This document shows positions 12,644 through 25,581 of a stretch of 64,000 bases of DNA, one piece after another. Where the stretch lies: positions 287,476 to 351,475 of the forward strand of contig VXAA01000605.1 in NCBI GenBank assembly GCA_013399115.1, written 5' to 3'. This stretch comes from Anseranas semipalmata. Lineage: Eukaryota > Chordata > Aves > Anseriformes > Anseranatidae. Position numbers and translations under genes: made by a program. Each line of letters begins with the position of its first letter. The first letter of the stretch is position 1. A model generated the notes under the pieces. The model saw nothing but the letters and a program-made list of their open reading frames with translations. It ran no database searches and was not told where the DNA came from.

Positions 12644-15600
12644 TAGAGATCCTGAGTAGTGACTTACGTTACATGCACGGAGTTACTACCTAAACTGTTT
12701 AAAAGGTGAGCTGAAGTGCCCTATAAAACCTTCTGTACTCGTTCTCAGCTCCTGTTTGTTCTCTTGACGTGTTCCTGCTGCTGTGGGGAACCTTACACAA
12801 TCAGCTGGCAGTGGCTGTGGCCAGGGTGCGGTGGCAGCAGTTGCTGCTGGGAGCCAGCAGCACCAGTTGTAATCTGCCGAAGGAACTGGCTTTTGCAATG
12901 TGGGCGAGATGCGGGCTGTGGCTGAGACGGCCGGCTAACTGACAACGAGCCAGATGTATCCTGCAAGCCACCGCTTTGATGCTGGTGTGCACAGTATGCT
13001 TTGCTTTCCTTTTCCTTATGAGAAGGAAACATCCTTGTACCTTGGGCCCCTGAGAACACAAAACTTACCGAGCTGAAGCATGTGACTGGTGTGTTAAATT
13101 GGTTGTACTCGCTGACCTTTAAGATGGGCACATTTTTAAGGTTCTTTATTGAATTAGGCTGAAGACTTGAAGCTTTAATTTATTACTTTTGCTGCTGGAT
13201 TTTTCCTTAGTACAAAATGTGCAAAGTCACACTGTTTGAAGAATTTTTACTTCATCAGCATTAGTAGATACTTGTAAAATAAGTTTATTGAATACACGGT
13301 CAAATATTTCTATCCACCACAAATAAATTCTCTTTCATAGCCTATTTCCCTGTCAATATTACACTTTGCTGATTTTTTTTTTTAAAGGAAAGCTTCCAAA
13401 TTCCGTAACCTTCTCCCAGCTTCCTTCTCTTCTGAAGAATTGAACCTCTGTTCAAGCAAACAGCTCCTACTTCTTTTAGCTTCATTTAAGCATATTCAGC
13501 ACTGATTAGTTTGCACAATTTTTTTTTTTTTTCCCCACGAAGCTTTTGGCTCCTTAGGCATTCAGGAATGTTCTTTAGCAGTTATTTTCTTTCTATGCAA
13601 ACCTTGTCAGGTCTGTCTAACTGAAGTTTTAACTGTGCTTTTTTTAGGAAAATGGAGAAGTAACTTGTGCATATATTTATTACAGTATACAAACCAAATT
13701 CTTATCTGCCCCCCCCTTTTTTAAATTTTGTGTGATTTTTGGGGGTGGGTCTGTGTCTGTTTTTTGTTTTTTGTTTTTTTTCTTTAAGGAGAGCTAAAAG
13801 CTACCTATTATTCAATGCTTTGTTCTTTTTGTTATTGTAAGAAAACTTAAAGATTTTTTTTCAAGCAGGAGCATTCTGTGAAGAAGATTTAATATAAAGT
13901 TCAAATGAAAATTGATTTCTGCTTTCAGAATTTCATGCAAGTTAAATCCCTAACTACTGATATCTATGTTTCTTCTCTCCTGCCCCACCTCTCAGTTCAG
14001 AAATCATTCTCGTGTTGTTTCTCATCTTATTTGAAGTCTTGCATTGTACCAAATTGCAGTCTTGTTCCCGTGTTTGCTAGATTTATGTGCCTCAACTCAA
14101 GCTTAAAACTCAAGTGTCCACCTCCACCCCTTTGGTACAAGCTTGCAGGCTTTGCTCACTCTGACCTCACTGATTTTTCTGTGAATTAAATACCATGGTT
14201 AGTGAGTGGAATGAGCTGTCTAGTTGTACCCAAGGTTGTGATTCAGTGAGGTGGAGCTTCAGTGGCAATATCGCTTTATATAGCCTCTGCCCCTCAAGCT
14301 AACCCTTCTTCTGCCCTCCCCAGTCCTTCCTGGGACTTTGCAGGAAGGCAGAAGCTCCTGAATACTCAAAGCTCTGATTTGTGAATCAAAACCCTTTATC
14401 TTACAGCCATGGTCTGAAGGGGGAGTTTCTTTCAGTTACATCACTTGGTGCTGCAGCTGAGAAGAGTAGCCCTGTCTTTGCAAGGAAGCTTATTATTTCT
14501 ACAGTCTCTTTTAGGTTTTTACTAGTGTTCGTGCAGCCTTGTCAGGTAATCGCTCTGGCTGAAAACTAATTCACTTATCTGATCAGTTAAATTTTTACTT
14601 GAATCATTTTCTTGGTCTTGTCATCAGATGGGGCACAAGTGAGACCACTGGCACAAGCAGTAAGCTGAGAAGCAGAGGAGGGTAGAACTAGTTCTTTGGG
14701 CAGTAGTGCAGATTCATAAACACGCTTGAATGCCAGAGACAAATGAGACTGAGAAACTGGCAGGCAGACTTGATGAACTTTAGTGAAACTTCTGAACGTC
14801 AATACGACACGTTTTTATGTTGCAACATCTTTGTAAATTTGGCTTGGGAGTATTATAATCACTGTGTTGTTTTGGAGTTCTATCTGCTGATGGTATTGCT
14901 GCTGGAAACAAATACATGAAAGTTGAGGTTTGTATGTAAATAGAGCAATTTCTAAGACTAATGGTTATTGAAGATGGAAAATGGGCACTCTATGCTGCCT
15001 TACTGTGTCAGAAAGCAAAACCAATAATTACAGTTTTTTGAAAGAAAAATCTCAAATCCCTGGTGGATTAACTTCAGTATTTTATAACTGATAATTCTGA
15101 TTCATGCACGAGCAATTCTTTTTATTATTATTATTAAAACTAAATAATGAAGAGTTTACTAAAAAAAAATCCATGCATGAGGTGCTTCATCTTTAGCATT
15201 GCTTGATTGCAAAGCTGCATTGTGGAAAATGCAAATTAAATACTCTATAATTGAAATGTTCTTAGCAGTCAGATACCAGGCAAAGCAAGTACATGATGAA
15301 TTACTGAAAAATTGGGATAAAGAAAGACTTCTGTAATAGGACTAAGGTTTATCATCTCTGAAGAACCAGGTTCTTAGTTTCTTTCTCTACCTTAGCTCAT
15401 CTATTAAGAAGAGGAAAATATTCCCCCTTGTGGATACTTAGTCTTCTATGATGATTTAATTCACAAGATGCCCAGCCCACTCAATTTCCCACTCTCCTTG
15501 TGCTCTAATCTCCCTGGAGAGCATGAACCAAGAGACGTTGGTCAATAAATCCTTGTTCGAGGAAGAGCAGATCCATGAACGTAGGAGAGAGGTGGCTGAG

Positions 15601-16064
15601 CTCCCATTATTGCTCGTCTCCATGTGTTGAGAAAAGGAGGGGAAGAGAAATACGGGGGAAGTATGAACCAAAATACTTCTGTTTGAGGGAAAGGATAATT
15701 GGAAGAGTCTGTACAGTGAATATTCAGTGTAGCACAGAATGAGAAGAAACAGTGCTTTATTGCCTGGCTGCAGAGAATGGTAAACTTGGAGGCAAAATTG
15801 CCATGTTTTGTGGCTTCACAAGAGCTTAGGAGTCCTGACTGAGTTGAATGGAAGAGTCTATGCTCCTTACAGCTCTTCCCTTTAAATGCCTGTATGTTTA
15901 GGCTCAGACTGTCGTGATGGATTATATTAAGACTAACTTCTTAAACTTCCTTGCAGTGGTAGTAAAAACTATCTTAATCCCAAATAAGCAAGGAAAGCTG
16001 TTTTCTAAACTTTTGAAGAAATCTTTTTTCAAAAATGCTCTGAAGTCTGGGGTGTATCTCTTAA

Positions 16065-16089
16065 GTGTGTGCGTGTGTGTGTGTGTGTG
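16065..16089 (+). repeat. (GT)n microsatellite
   Basis: About 12 GT dinucleotides with one GC interruption lie in GOLPH3 intron 2. It is a short, probably polymorphic simple repeat. Confidence 0.85.
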
Positions 16090-17538
16090 GTGGTTGTTTT
16101 TAATAAAACAAGTCAGTAACTTGACTTTGCATCTTATCTGTTAAAGTGAGATGGTGAGCAGTAGTGTGCTACCAACTGCAGGAGGCTGGAGCTAGCCACT
16201 GTAACTAAGGGTGCTGTGAAATTAATCATATGGGACACTTCAAAGAAACTAAAATTTTGCTGGAATGTCAGTTTTGAAAAGAAGATAAATATGTTGGGTG
16301 GTTTTGGCTAATTATTAAAGGAATACATCAAAGGTGGCTATTTATAGAGCAGGATCTAGCAACTAAAAACTCAACTTGAAATATGCTCCTGTGTAATTAA
16401 AGAATAGAAACTTTCAAAAGTTCAGAAAAACTTGGTATATCTTGCAGTTTTATATAATGTCCTTATGTGGTTAATGAAGTTTTTGAGTGAAGCTACAGTA
16501 CAAGCTTGTAAATCAGAAAGATAAATACGTGGTGTTGTGTGTGTTTGGTTTCAAGTAGGGATTGTCTGGACTAAAATTAAACCCTCAACTCCTGATTGCT
16601 ACCCACTTTGCAAGAATATTTTACATGCTTTATTTTTGTATGTGAACAAACCTTTTTAGCCTGTCGTTGACTGTTTCATTCTTGCTGATTTAATACAATT
16701 TTTATTTTTAGTGCTTTATACACACTATCTAAAATGGACATAATATTCCAGCTCTGACCTGATAGGTATTCACAAAGATCTTTCCTACAGTTTTCCTGTT
16801 AATATAGCTTAGAATGAAATTTGCACTTTGCCAGAAGACTTGGCTTTTGTTGATTCATTTGGTTTTTAGTCTACTGCTAGAATTACTAGATGGTTTTCTG
16901 CCATTCTGAATTAAGTAGTCATTTATTATATCTTTCCTATTTGTTCCCTGTTTCTCACTCTGACTAAATACTTTGCATTTCTTCCTGATTTCATCTCGTT
17001 GTCCTTGGACACATCTCCAGTTAAGGATCATCTTGCCATTATGAAGCTGTCTTACCATTGCAACTTGTTTCTGTTCAGTGTTATCTACAGACCCTATGAG
17101 AATATATTCTAGTCTGTTTGTAGTAAGGATTATTAGAACTACAGATCTAAACTTGGGATGCATTTCAGTGGAACAGGCACCTTTCTGACTACTGGGAAGC
17201 TTCACTAAAAATAAGATCTTCTACCCGCTGCTGCTCCTTTAAATGTGGAATTGTTTTGATGTGGTTGACTTTTTCTTTGTTTCTTGTTATCTCTTCACCT
17301 GATGCTCATCAAGCGCTAACTTATAAAACAATTTAAATTGCCAGATTTAATCATTATTTTCATAAGCAGCTTTAAAACTGAAGTAATTCTTCTTTTCCTG
17401 AAGAAATACAGTGTTTTTCAAGGGGGAGAGGGGTCTTTTAATTAAAATATATTGACTTGGGCTAATTAAATCCATATGTTTTTAGTTTGGTGCTGTTGTC
17501 TTTAACCAGAAGAAAATGGTATTTGCACAAGGTTTATA

Positions 17539-17568
17539 TAACTGCTTGTACTGGTAAACAAGCAGTTA
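17539..17568 (+). other. Perfect 11-bp inverted repeat (short hairpin)
   Basis: TAACTGCTTGT at 17539-17549 is the exact reverse complement of 17558-17568, with an 8-base loop. The stem does not extend further, so it is shorter than a microRNA precursor. It could fold in the pre-mRNA; there is no evidence of function. Confidence 0.7.
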
Positions 17569-18037
17569 CTCGAGTTCTTACATTTTATTATGTTACTGCG
17601 AATGATTTTCTTTCTCCTGTGCTCTCTTGGGGAAAGAACTCAATTAAACCATTTTAGAATTTATTAAATAACAAACAAACCCCTGTAATATGTAATATCA
17701 TTTATTGTACATATTTGCTTAACATGTATATATTAACTGTTAGTGGATGGAATGTAATATTGCTGGTCAGCATTTTCTTCAGAGCTGTAAAACTTACAGA
17801 TGTTGTCTTGAACCTATTTTTATCCATTGATCTATGGAAGAAAACCAATTTTCCTGTGTTTTCAGTTTCTAATTGATTTCTCAGTTTCATGTGGCCTAAT
17901 TGTTTAACTGCAGTATTTTGAATAAATTGATTTGAAGCAGTAAAATAGACTGCCATCAGAGAGCAGTTTAACACTGTAGCATACTTTGTTTTGAGGAGGA
18001 AGTGAAGGACCTAGCCAGGTCAGTGGATTATATTCCT

Positions 18038-18058
18038 TAAATAAATAAATATATATAT
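18038..18058 (+). repeat. (TAAA)n/(TA)n simple repeat
   Basis: Short run of AAAT repeats passing into TA repeats, in GOLPH3 intron 2 about 270 bases before exon 3. Confidence 0.75.
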
Positions 18059-18330
18059 GTGAAGTATTAAGCATGTATTAATGCTATAATTTTAGTTAAT
18101 TAACCTTAAATTTAGGTTATAGATAACTGACTTAACATAGCCTTTTGTAATTAGTCTTGAATAGTTTTTTAACAACTACATTTTTAAAAGCCTGAATATT
18201 CTTAAGGATTTGTCACTTCTTTAATTTTCCTTTTGTTCTGGTAACAGTTAGATTTTCCTGGTTTTTATTGTTAGACGTTTGTGGTATATGAACTAAGTGA
18301 AAATACTGACTGTGTTTCATTCTGTCTTAG

Positions 18331-18459
<129 letters not shown>

Positions 18460-19029
18460 TAATGTATTTGCTTTTTTTCCCCTCAATTAAGCTAGTTGTA
18501 TGGCATCACTAGAGATTACACTGTAAGATTTTGGAGAACAAATTATGCAAAAATGTAATTAGTCTGTCCTCTAGAGTAGTCTCTTGTTGATTGTAGCCTT
18601 TAATCAAATATAAGTAACTGTTGCTTTTGACATAAGTTGGTACAGTGTCAGAGAACATCTCAACTCTGGAAGAGGTGTCTTCTGCTGAATCTGAAGTGAA
18701 TCAGGACTATGCCCTGGAGGTACATAACTGCCTTTCTCTGGAACTGGAAATAAGGGCTAGTGGAAGTTTGGTGTATAACCGTATGGATTTGGTATTCAGA
18801 GCTTTTGATAAGGCAAGAAGATAAGGAGCTCGCTGTTCAGATGTAAAAATTGAGGGTGAAAATTCAGCCATCAATCATAAAGAAACAATAAAGAGGAGTT
18901 CTCTTTTTCCACTAACTGGAGAAATGTAGCAAATATATTTAAATATATATTTCTGGTTGTTCAAAACAAAGGATTTGAGATGAGTACTTTGTGCACAGCT
19001 TTTCCTGTAAAGCTAGTAAATTGTTGCCT

Positions 19030-19047
19030 CCCCCCCCCCCCCCCCCC

Positions 19048-19083
<36 letters not shown>

Positions 19084-19084
19084 N
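19030..19084 (+). repeat. C19 then A35 homopolymer junction with one N
   Basis: A run of 19 C passes directly into 35 A and ends in one unknown base. Lengths in such runs are unreliable, and the N suggests a sequencing or assembly join inside GOLPH3 intron 3. Confidence 0.85.
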
Positions 19085-20713
19085 TGTCAGTTAGATTTCA
19101 TTTAATTTTGCAGTTAACACTTTTCCTATACATCTCCAACAGTTGTATTCTCAGGCTGCATAAATTAAGCTGAAAAGACCAACGGCCAAAAGCATGTAGC
19201 ACTGTTTTTTTTTTTTTCCTGTAGCCAAAATTCATTACTAAGGCTTGTCTGTTTCTACAAAACACACAAAATGCAGCTTCCCTGGAGTAGATCAGAGCTG
19301 TACGTCAGTTGTGTGAGCAGTGCAGGAAGAAAGAAAATCACTGTTTTGTCAACAACGTGACTTTGGGAGGTGGGGGTTAATGAGACTTGAAGTTGTTTAT
19401 CTAAATCCATTTGTTACTTGTAACAACAGATAAGTATGAATTTAAAAAATGAGCAAAACTTCTCCAAGTTTCTCTGCTTTCTTGTTTTCTTTATGTTCTT
19501 CCCATTTGTCCTGTACCACCTGAAAACAGCCTTCCTTGTGCTTTCATGTTTTCTTGCACAGTTCATACAGTGTCCTTGACATTCCTTCCTTCTTGTACCG
19601 TGAGCATTTGTAAAAGTGGGGAGAGGAGAACAAAACATTTCTTGTCAGTAGGGGGCATGGCTGCTGCACATCCCTGCAGTTTAGTCTGTTCTTGCTCTGC
19701 ACTCCTTCACTTCTACAGCTTGCAAAAACAATTCTTTTCCTTCTCCCAAATACATAATTTGCACTGACCTTGTCTCCCAGTGCAGTGCACATCAAGTTAG
19801 TACTGATTCAGAAAAGGTCAGCTAATGAATGAACAATGTTGTAGGTTTCCTTGAGGCATGATCCTGCTAAGCTGTGTCTCTGGGAAGATTATTATCGTTA
19901 GTGCTGTGGCTGAGACTTGGATCAATCCTTTTTACTTGCACATGGGTATTTAATTACTAGTTCTTCGATGGCGTTAGGGTTCTCTGCATTTCCAATGGTT
20001 AAAAGAACTGCCCTATGAAGATTTTTTTTTCTTTTTTATAAATTCTTTTAGAGTTTTACTTTAGGGCCTGATTCTGGAAAATAGCTACTCCAGCCGTAGT
20101 TATCACAGATGCAGAGAATGCTGCTTAAAGCTCCAGTACATGGGAGTTCAAAGCCATCACAGAAATATTTGTATGGACATTTGAGGCCATGTTTGCCAGG
20201 CTGTTCTTGTTTATAAGGTAACCTCTAAGGGAAGCAAGTAAGGAATACAGAAGTTTGGATTGAAATGTCAGATCTTCCTGCAGCCGTAGCAAATATCTGT
20301 CCACATTTGAACAAGCGTCTGTGTAATGGTGGAGACTGGTCACAAGGTGTCCCCACAGTACTGATTTTTATTACCACATAGACACATCCACCTAACAAAT
20401 TTAGAAGCATCTAGGAAATAGCCTTTGCTCTGTGAAATGCTATAAGGAGACTGCCTTTTTGGGGGCGTGGGGGGTGGTAGTTTCATTCATGGTCAAGCTG
20501 GGAGAAATCACCTCAGTGGGGTGTGGGACCTACAGGGACTTGCATAGCTCAGGCCTGCGTAGGTTCTTTACCTTTCACTATGCAGTTGGTGTCACCTCAT
20601 TTCTATACTTAACTCGGCTGTTACTTGGATGCAGTTTGTCACCTTCCATCACAATGGGAGAAACCTTAAATTCATCTGTGTTTTTCTTCTTAGTATTGAA
20701 AGCTAACCAAAGA

Positions 20714-20716
<3 letters not shown>

Positions 20717-20747
<31 letters not shown>

Positions 20748-20762
20748 TNNNNNNNNAAAAAA
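20717..20762 (+). repeat. Poly-A run with an 8-base gap
   Basis: There are 29 A, then CTT, then eight N (20749-20756), then six A. This is a small assembly gap inside a homopolymer in GOLPH3 intron 3. It does not touch coding sequence. Confidence 0.85.
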
Positions 20763-21139
20763 GCTGTCTAAAATAGAAACAAATTGCTAGAAGTTGTCAT
20801 ATTGTTTATGGAAAAAACACTTCTACATGTTAAATATTTAATGCTGTTTCTTCCCTTGCCTCTTAAAGTGCATAGGCTCTTTAATATCAGGAGGAGATTT
20901 TAATACTTAAATACTGAGGTAAGCTGGACCTAAAAATTTCAGCTGAAGTAAACTTTTAAGCAAAGAAGGATTTCTCAATGCTTAACAACTTCAGCTTTAT
21001 CAGTAGCTGCTGATGTATTATTTTGTGCTTTAAGTGCACGCATGTGCTCTAAAGTGCCCATGTCTTCTGCCATAACAGAAAGCATTAGAAATAATTTTCA
21101 CAGGACCATCAAAGTCCCCTAACGTGTGTGCTCCTGTGT

Positions 21140-21165
21140 ACACCCACCCACCCACGCTCACACAG
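21140..21165 (+). repeat. Short CCCA-rich simple repeat
   Basis: About four ACCC units followed by CACAC in GOLPH3 intron 3. It is a low-complexity stretch only. Confidence 0.5.
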
Positions 21166-21682
21166 TGCATGTCTCTGTTCCTCCTTGGAGGGAGCAGAAA
21201 TGGAGAGAAGAGCATAAACCTGAAGAAATAAGAAAAGTGAGGAAGGCATATAGGATAGGTGTGCATTAGCTTGTCTTTGTGGCAGAAATAATGTCCATGA
21301 TGCTTCTTTCAGTCCCTGAATTGACAAAGGCTGGAAGCAGACAAGGTTGGAGGAGATGCTTTTTTTTAATTATTTTTATTTTTATGGTTACTATTTAAAC
21401 AACAAAAAAGTCTTCATGACTTTTTTCTTCAGTACAGGAGTGCTTATTTGTCATATCCTTGTTCGTGACATGGCTTAGCTAGTGTTTCATCCCAGCTTTA
21501 AAAGTACAGTGAAACTCCTCAAAGAGGCTCTCGTGGTCTCTATGGATGTATCTAGATAGGTCAGAGATCAGAGAAACGCTGACACGAGCACACTATCTTA
21601 GTGTAAGAGTCAGCTATATGAATTTGACAGCTCATTCTGCACCACAGGAGGGGAAGAAAATCACTGTAATAGTACAGCTTAG

Positions 21683-22147
<465 letters not shown>

Positions 22148-22855
22148 CTGCAATCAGACTGAAGTGTTCTCTTTTCTTTCATGTAAACCAGTTGTTTCTC
22201 TTCTATTGACTATTCATGTTTTCTGTAATTTGTACCTTCTCACATGAATCGGCTCTTGTTTAATGGGAATTATAAGTGGTGTATTCCCTCCTTCTCTGTG
22301 CATCTGTATACAGGATTCTGCTGGTACAAGAGACCTTCCTGTTTAAAACAACAACAGAAAAAGGTTTTACTGCCATATTGGCATTCCATTACCTATTAAA
22401 TTTGAGTTATCTGAAATATTTCAGTTACTCTATTTTTCATCTTATTGTTACTGAAGTGGTTTAACATGGAAAGCACCTCGAGGAAATGTGCATGCAATTG
22501 GATCACTAGTCTCAGCTGACACAGAGGTGTGCATGCATCAGTACTTCTGCAGTACAATTCATAACAGATCAAAAAGGGCCTTCTTAAATCACCAAAGCTC
22601 CATGTTGAAGTGTCTGTCAGGGCATTTTATACAGATATCGTTTCAATTATATCTAACAAAATTACTTTAAAAGCAGAAATTCCATTTAGCAGCTTTGTCA
22701 CTAGTTCCTGTAAAATGCCCCATAAATTTTACTTTTCATGTAAGTCTCTTGTGTACTTATAATTTCATTAGAATGATAGCTGAGTCACAAGGCTAGTGTA
22801 GAAAGGTCCAATTGTTTCATAAACCAGTTTTGGGATGGGATACATTCCATTATAT

Positions 22856-22863
22856 TGTATATA
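22856..22863 (+). promoter_or_regulatory. Pumilio recognition element (TGTATATA)
   Basis: An exact match to TGTANATA, the PUM1/PUM2 binding consensus, in the sense orientation of the GOLPH3 3' UTR. Such sites usually reduce mRNA stability. Binding is inferred from the motif only. Confidence 0.5.
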
Positions 22864-23380
22864 TAGTTCAAGTTGTGTATTAACAACTGCCCCATCTTAG
22901 TATTTTGCAAGATCTACTTAGTTGTACACCTGGTGCCCCTTACTTGCTGTCAGTCATTGCCATTTGGTGGAAAGAAAGGCCTCTTATAAAGAGCATGTAT
23001 GTGAAAGCTGTTTGTTTCCAGTGTCTGCGGAGTTTGCCATCCAGGTATTCTCTGTCTATGCATTGCCTTTGATAATTAGTGTACGGAAAGAGACCACTTT
23101 CTGTCATTGTTCTTTTTTTTTTTTTCCCCCTCCTGTATGGAAGAGGCTTGTGACCAGTGCAATTCTTGAGTGCAGTTTTTAATTTTGTTTGTACACAAGT
23201 AAATGTTTGTCTCTTAAATGTCATAATCTATTTTACATTTTAAAAACAGTCAGTCCTAGCAGGTGTTGCATGTAAATGGTTAGCAAGTAATGACTGCAGT
23301 TCAGATGATTAAGATTTCTGTAATGGGACACTCTACTATATTTTAATTTTTATATACAATTATGCTGATTAGCACACTTG

Positions 23381-23420
23381 TAAAAAAAAAAAACAAAAAA
23401 CAAAAAAACAAAAAAACAAC
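23381..23420 (+). repeat. A(5-7)C simple repeat in the 3' UTR
   Basis: A run of 12 A followed by several A6-A7 blocks separated by single C. This low-complexity stretch lies in the GOLPH3 3' UTR. Confidence 0.8.
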
Positions 23421-23497
23421 AATTAGATAAAACTTTGGCTTTTTAAAATTTATTGCCTCTTTACCACTGCTTGTTACATCTCCCATTGGTCTCACAG

Positions 23498-23505
23498 TGT
23501 AAATA
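23498..23505 (+). promoter_or_regulatory. Pumilio recognition element (TGTAAATA)
   Basis: A second exact TGTANATA match in the GOLPH3 3' UTR, about 190 bases before the proximal poly(A) signal. Two such sites in one UTR make Pumilio control plausible but not shown. Confidence 0.5.
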
Positions 23506-23695
23506 TTATGCATTGAACAAATTAAGCATTGATTTATATATTTTTTTCCTCATAATGCAGATTTATAGCGGGGCTTACAGGTGTTTAGAAACTTTATTGG
23601 TTAATATTCAGAGCAAGAATACTAGATGGTGTATAACTGTAGAGTTGAAATTTAAGAGATCCCTTAATCTGTATACTAGCTTTTTACCTACAGTA

Positions 23696-23701
23696 AATAA
23701 A
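23696..23701 (+). promoter_or_regulatory. GOLPH3: Proximal GOLPH3 poly(A) signal AATAAA
   Basis: A canonical hexamer 1,549 bases after the stop codon with a U/GU-rich stretch about 40-60 bases downstream. It is the best candidate for the main GOLPH3 mRNA end. Confidence 0.72.
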
Positions 23702-24206
23702 CTATGATCTTGAAAGTGCCTGAAACAGAGCAAGCATGTCATTTTTATTTTTTGTTGCTAATTAGAAAGGTTTTATTGCTTAACTAAAAGCTTTAGTTAA
23801 TATCCTTCTTATTAGAAAGGGCGAGTTTATATTAAGTAGATCAAACTGACCTAACCAGCGGTGTCGCTTAGATCTGCAGGGTTCGTGACCGAGACAGGCT
23901 GAGTTAGCGTATGAGTGTGCAGCCGTGCCCGCCATGGGTAGACCCATCTTTAGCACAACTCTACAGCCTCATCTGTGACTGGACTTCCAATTTTGCACTT
24001 CATTTCAAATCATTTAGATGCTTAAGTAGTTGACTTTAAAATACAACTTAAATTCATCATACCTAAGTAACCTTTTTTTAATAAAGGTTTCTAAAATATG
24101 GTCCTTAACATTTAATGTCACACTGTTCTTTCAGTTCTTTAATGCTGTTTCTTTAGAAAAATGAAATTAAAAGTATATTGTAAGGTATTTCAAACTCTGG
24201 TTTACA

Positions 24207-24212
24207 AATAAA
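24207..24212 (+). promoter_or_regulatory. Possible alternative poly(A) signal AATAAA
   Basis: A canonical hexamer 2,060 bases after the GOLPH3 stop, followed within 15-40 bases by GT/T-rich sequence. It could define a longer 3' UTR form; transcript data would be needed. Confidence 0.35.
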
Positions 24213-25575
24213 AAGATAAACAGTGTTTTCTCAGTTGTAAAATGCTGTGTTTAAAACTTTGAGGAGCTTGGGCATGAACTTTCAGCTTGGACATTTATTT
24301 TAAACTTTTTCAAAACATGATTGTTTAAGTGGAGGAAAAATGAAAGTTGCTGTGTTGCTCTTATATTTGACAGCTTACAGAATACTTTCTGTACTTGATA
24401 GTATATGCTAACTCGCTGCTTTCATTATCGTGATGTTTTCTCATTTTCTGTAGATGTCTGAGAGGAGAAAAAAAAAATTAGCTGGCAAGGTCAGAGAAAT
24501 AGTGAAGTATTCAGGAGCAAGTTGAGTGAAATGTACTTCAGACTGACAGTATCTTTTCGTAATCCCTTTTCTGTCCTTTCTTCATTCTGTATTTATGTTC
24601 CTGCTGGGTTTCACGTTAGGTTGTGGAAGATAGAGGGGTTTTGTCTTCCTTAGAGCCAATATGTTTTAAAATGTCACCCTTCTTTAACCACCTCTAGAGA
24701 GAGGTTTCCACTCCCACATAGAAGATAACTCCCTGCAATATTTATCACCTTTATTTTCCTTCAAGGTAGAACCTGTGTGATAGGGAGAGCTCATATTAGG
24801 TGTATCACAGAACCCTGTGGTAGGTTTGGTGTAAGTAACAAGTGGTTTGTGAAGAGCGATGGTATCTTTTGCTAGACCACCTGATATAAACCTGGGTGTG
24901 GGGGGGAAATAGAGGAGCTTTTGGAGTCTTCATGTCCAATGTGCTTTTAAAAAAAAAAGAAAAAAAAAAAAGCCTCATGGGTGCTACCAGACCTTAAATC
25001 TAACAATGAAGGTAAGTTTGGTATGTTAATAGGGACTGATTTAGCAAACATCCTTGCCTTTGTTGCTATTTCAGGTTCTAGTAAAATGGTTGAACGTGGG
25101 AGACTGTTGTGCTGAGTTTCAGGTACCCTTCATTTTGGCTGCCCCGGGTCCAGTTCTCACTGGCTGCTTAAAGTGAAGATGGTTGTCTATAGCCTGAAGA
25201 ACCTGAACCTCAGGGGGCAATAGGTGTTATTCAGGGATTCATTCTTTTAAAACAAACTTCCAAGTTAATCTCAAAAACAGGATCTTGAAGGATAAATCCA
25301 CAAGTGGCATAGACATATACATTTAGTTTTACAGTCCTTGAGATTTACATCCTCCTCTCCTGTGTTTCTAGAGATGACTTTACAGTGCTCCTATATGAGG
25401 TGTTAGTGAAAACTCTGTGCCATGCATGATGCTTTCGAGGTGAAAGTTGCATAAATTGGCTATAAAAGACTGGTGACCGAGTGCTCATGTGTTCATGCCC
25501 ATTTCTCCTACAAAGTGAAGATATGTATTAACTAATGTGTTCTCTGTGAACTGGACTGAATCTGTACTGAAACAA

Positions 25576-25581
25576 AATAAA
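25576..25581 (+). promoter_or_regulatory. Possible distal poly(A) signal AATAAA
   Basis: A hexamer about 3.4 kb after the GOLPH3 stop, followed by a GT-rich element (GTGGTAAATGTGT). It could end a long GOLPH3 isoform, but may be fortuitous in AT-rich sequence. Confidence 0.3.

Larger units (their letters stand above)
22148..23720 (+). other. GOLPH3: GOLPH3 3' UTR (proximal form)
   Basis: It runs from the stop codon to an inferred cleavage point about 20 bases after AATAAA at 23696-23701. A T/G-rich element follows (about 23738-23760), as expected for a polyadenylation site. The length of about 1.57 kb agrees with my recollection of the human 3' UTR. It is AU-rich and holds two Pumilio-type sites and an A(5-7)C simple repeat. 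Two further AATAAA signals downstream could give longer forms. Confidence 0.78.
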
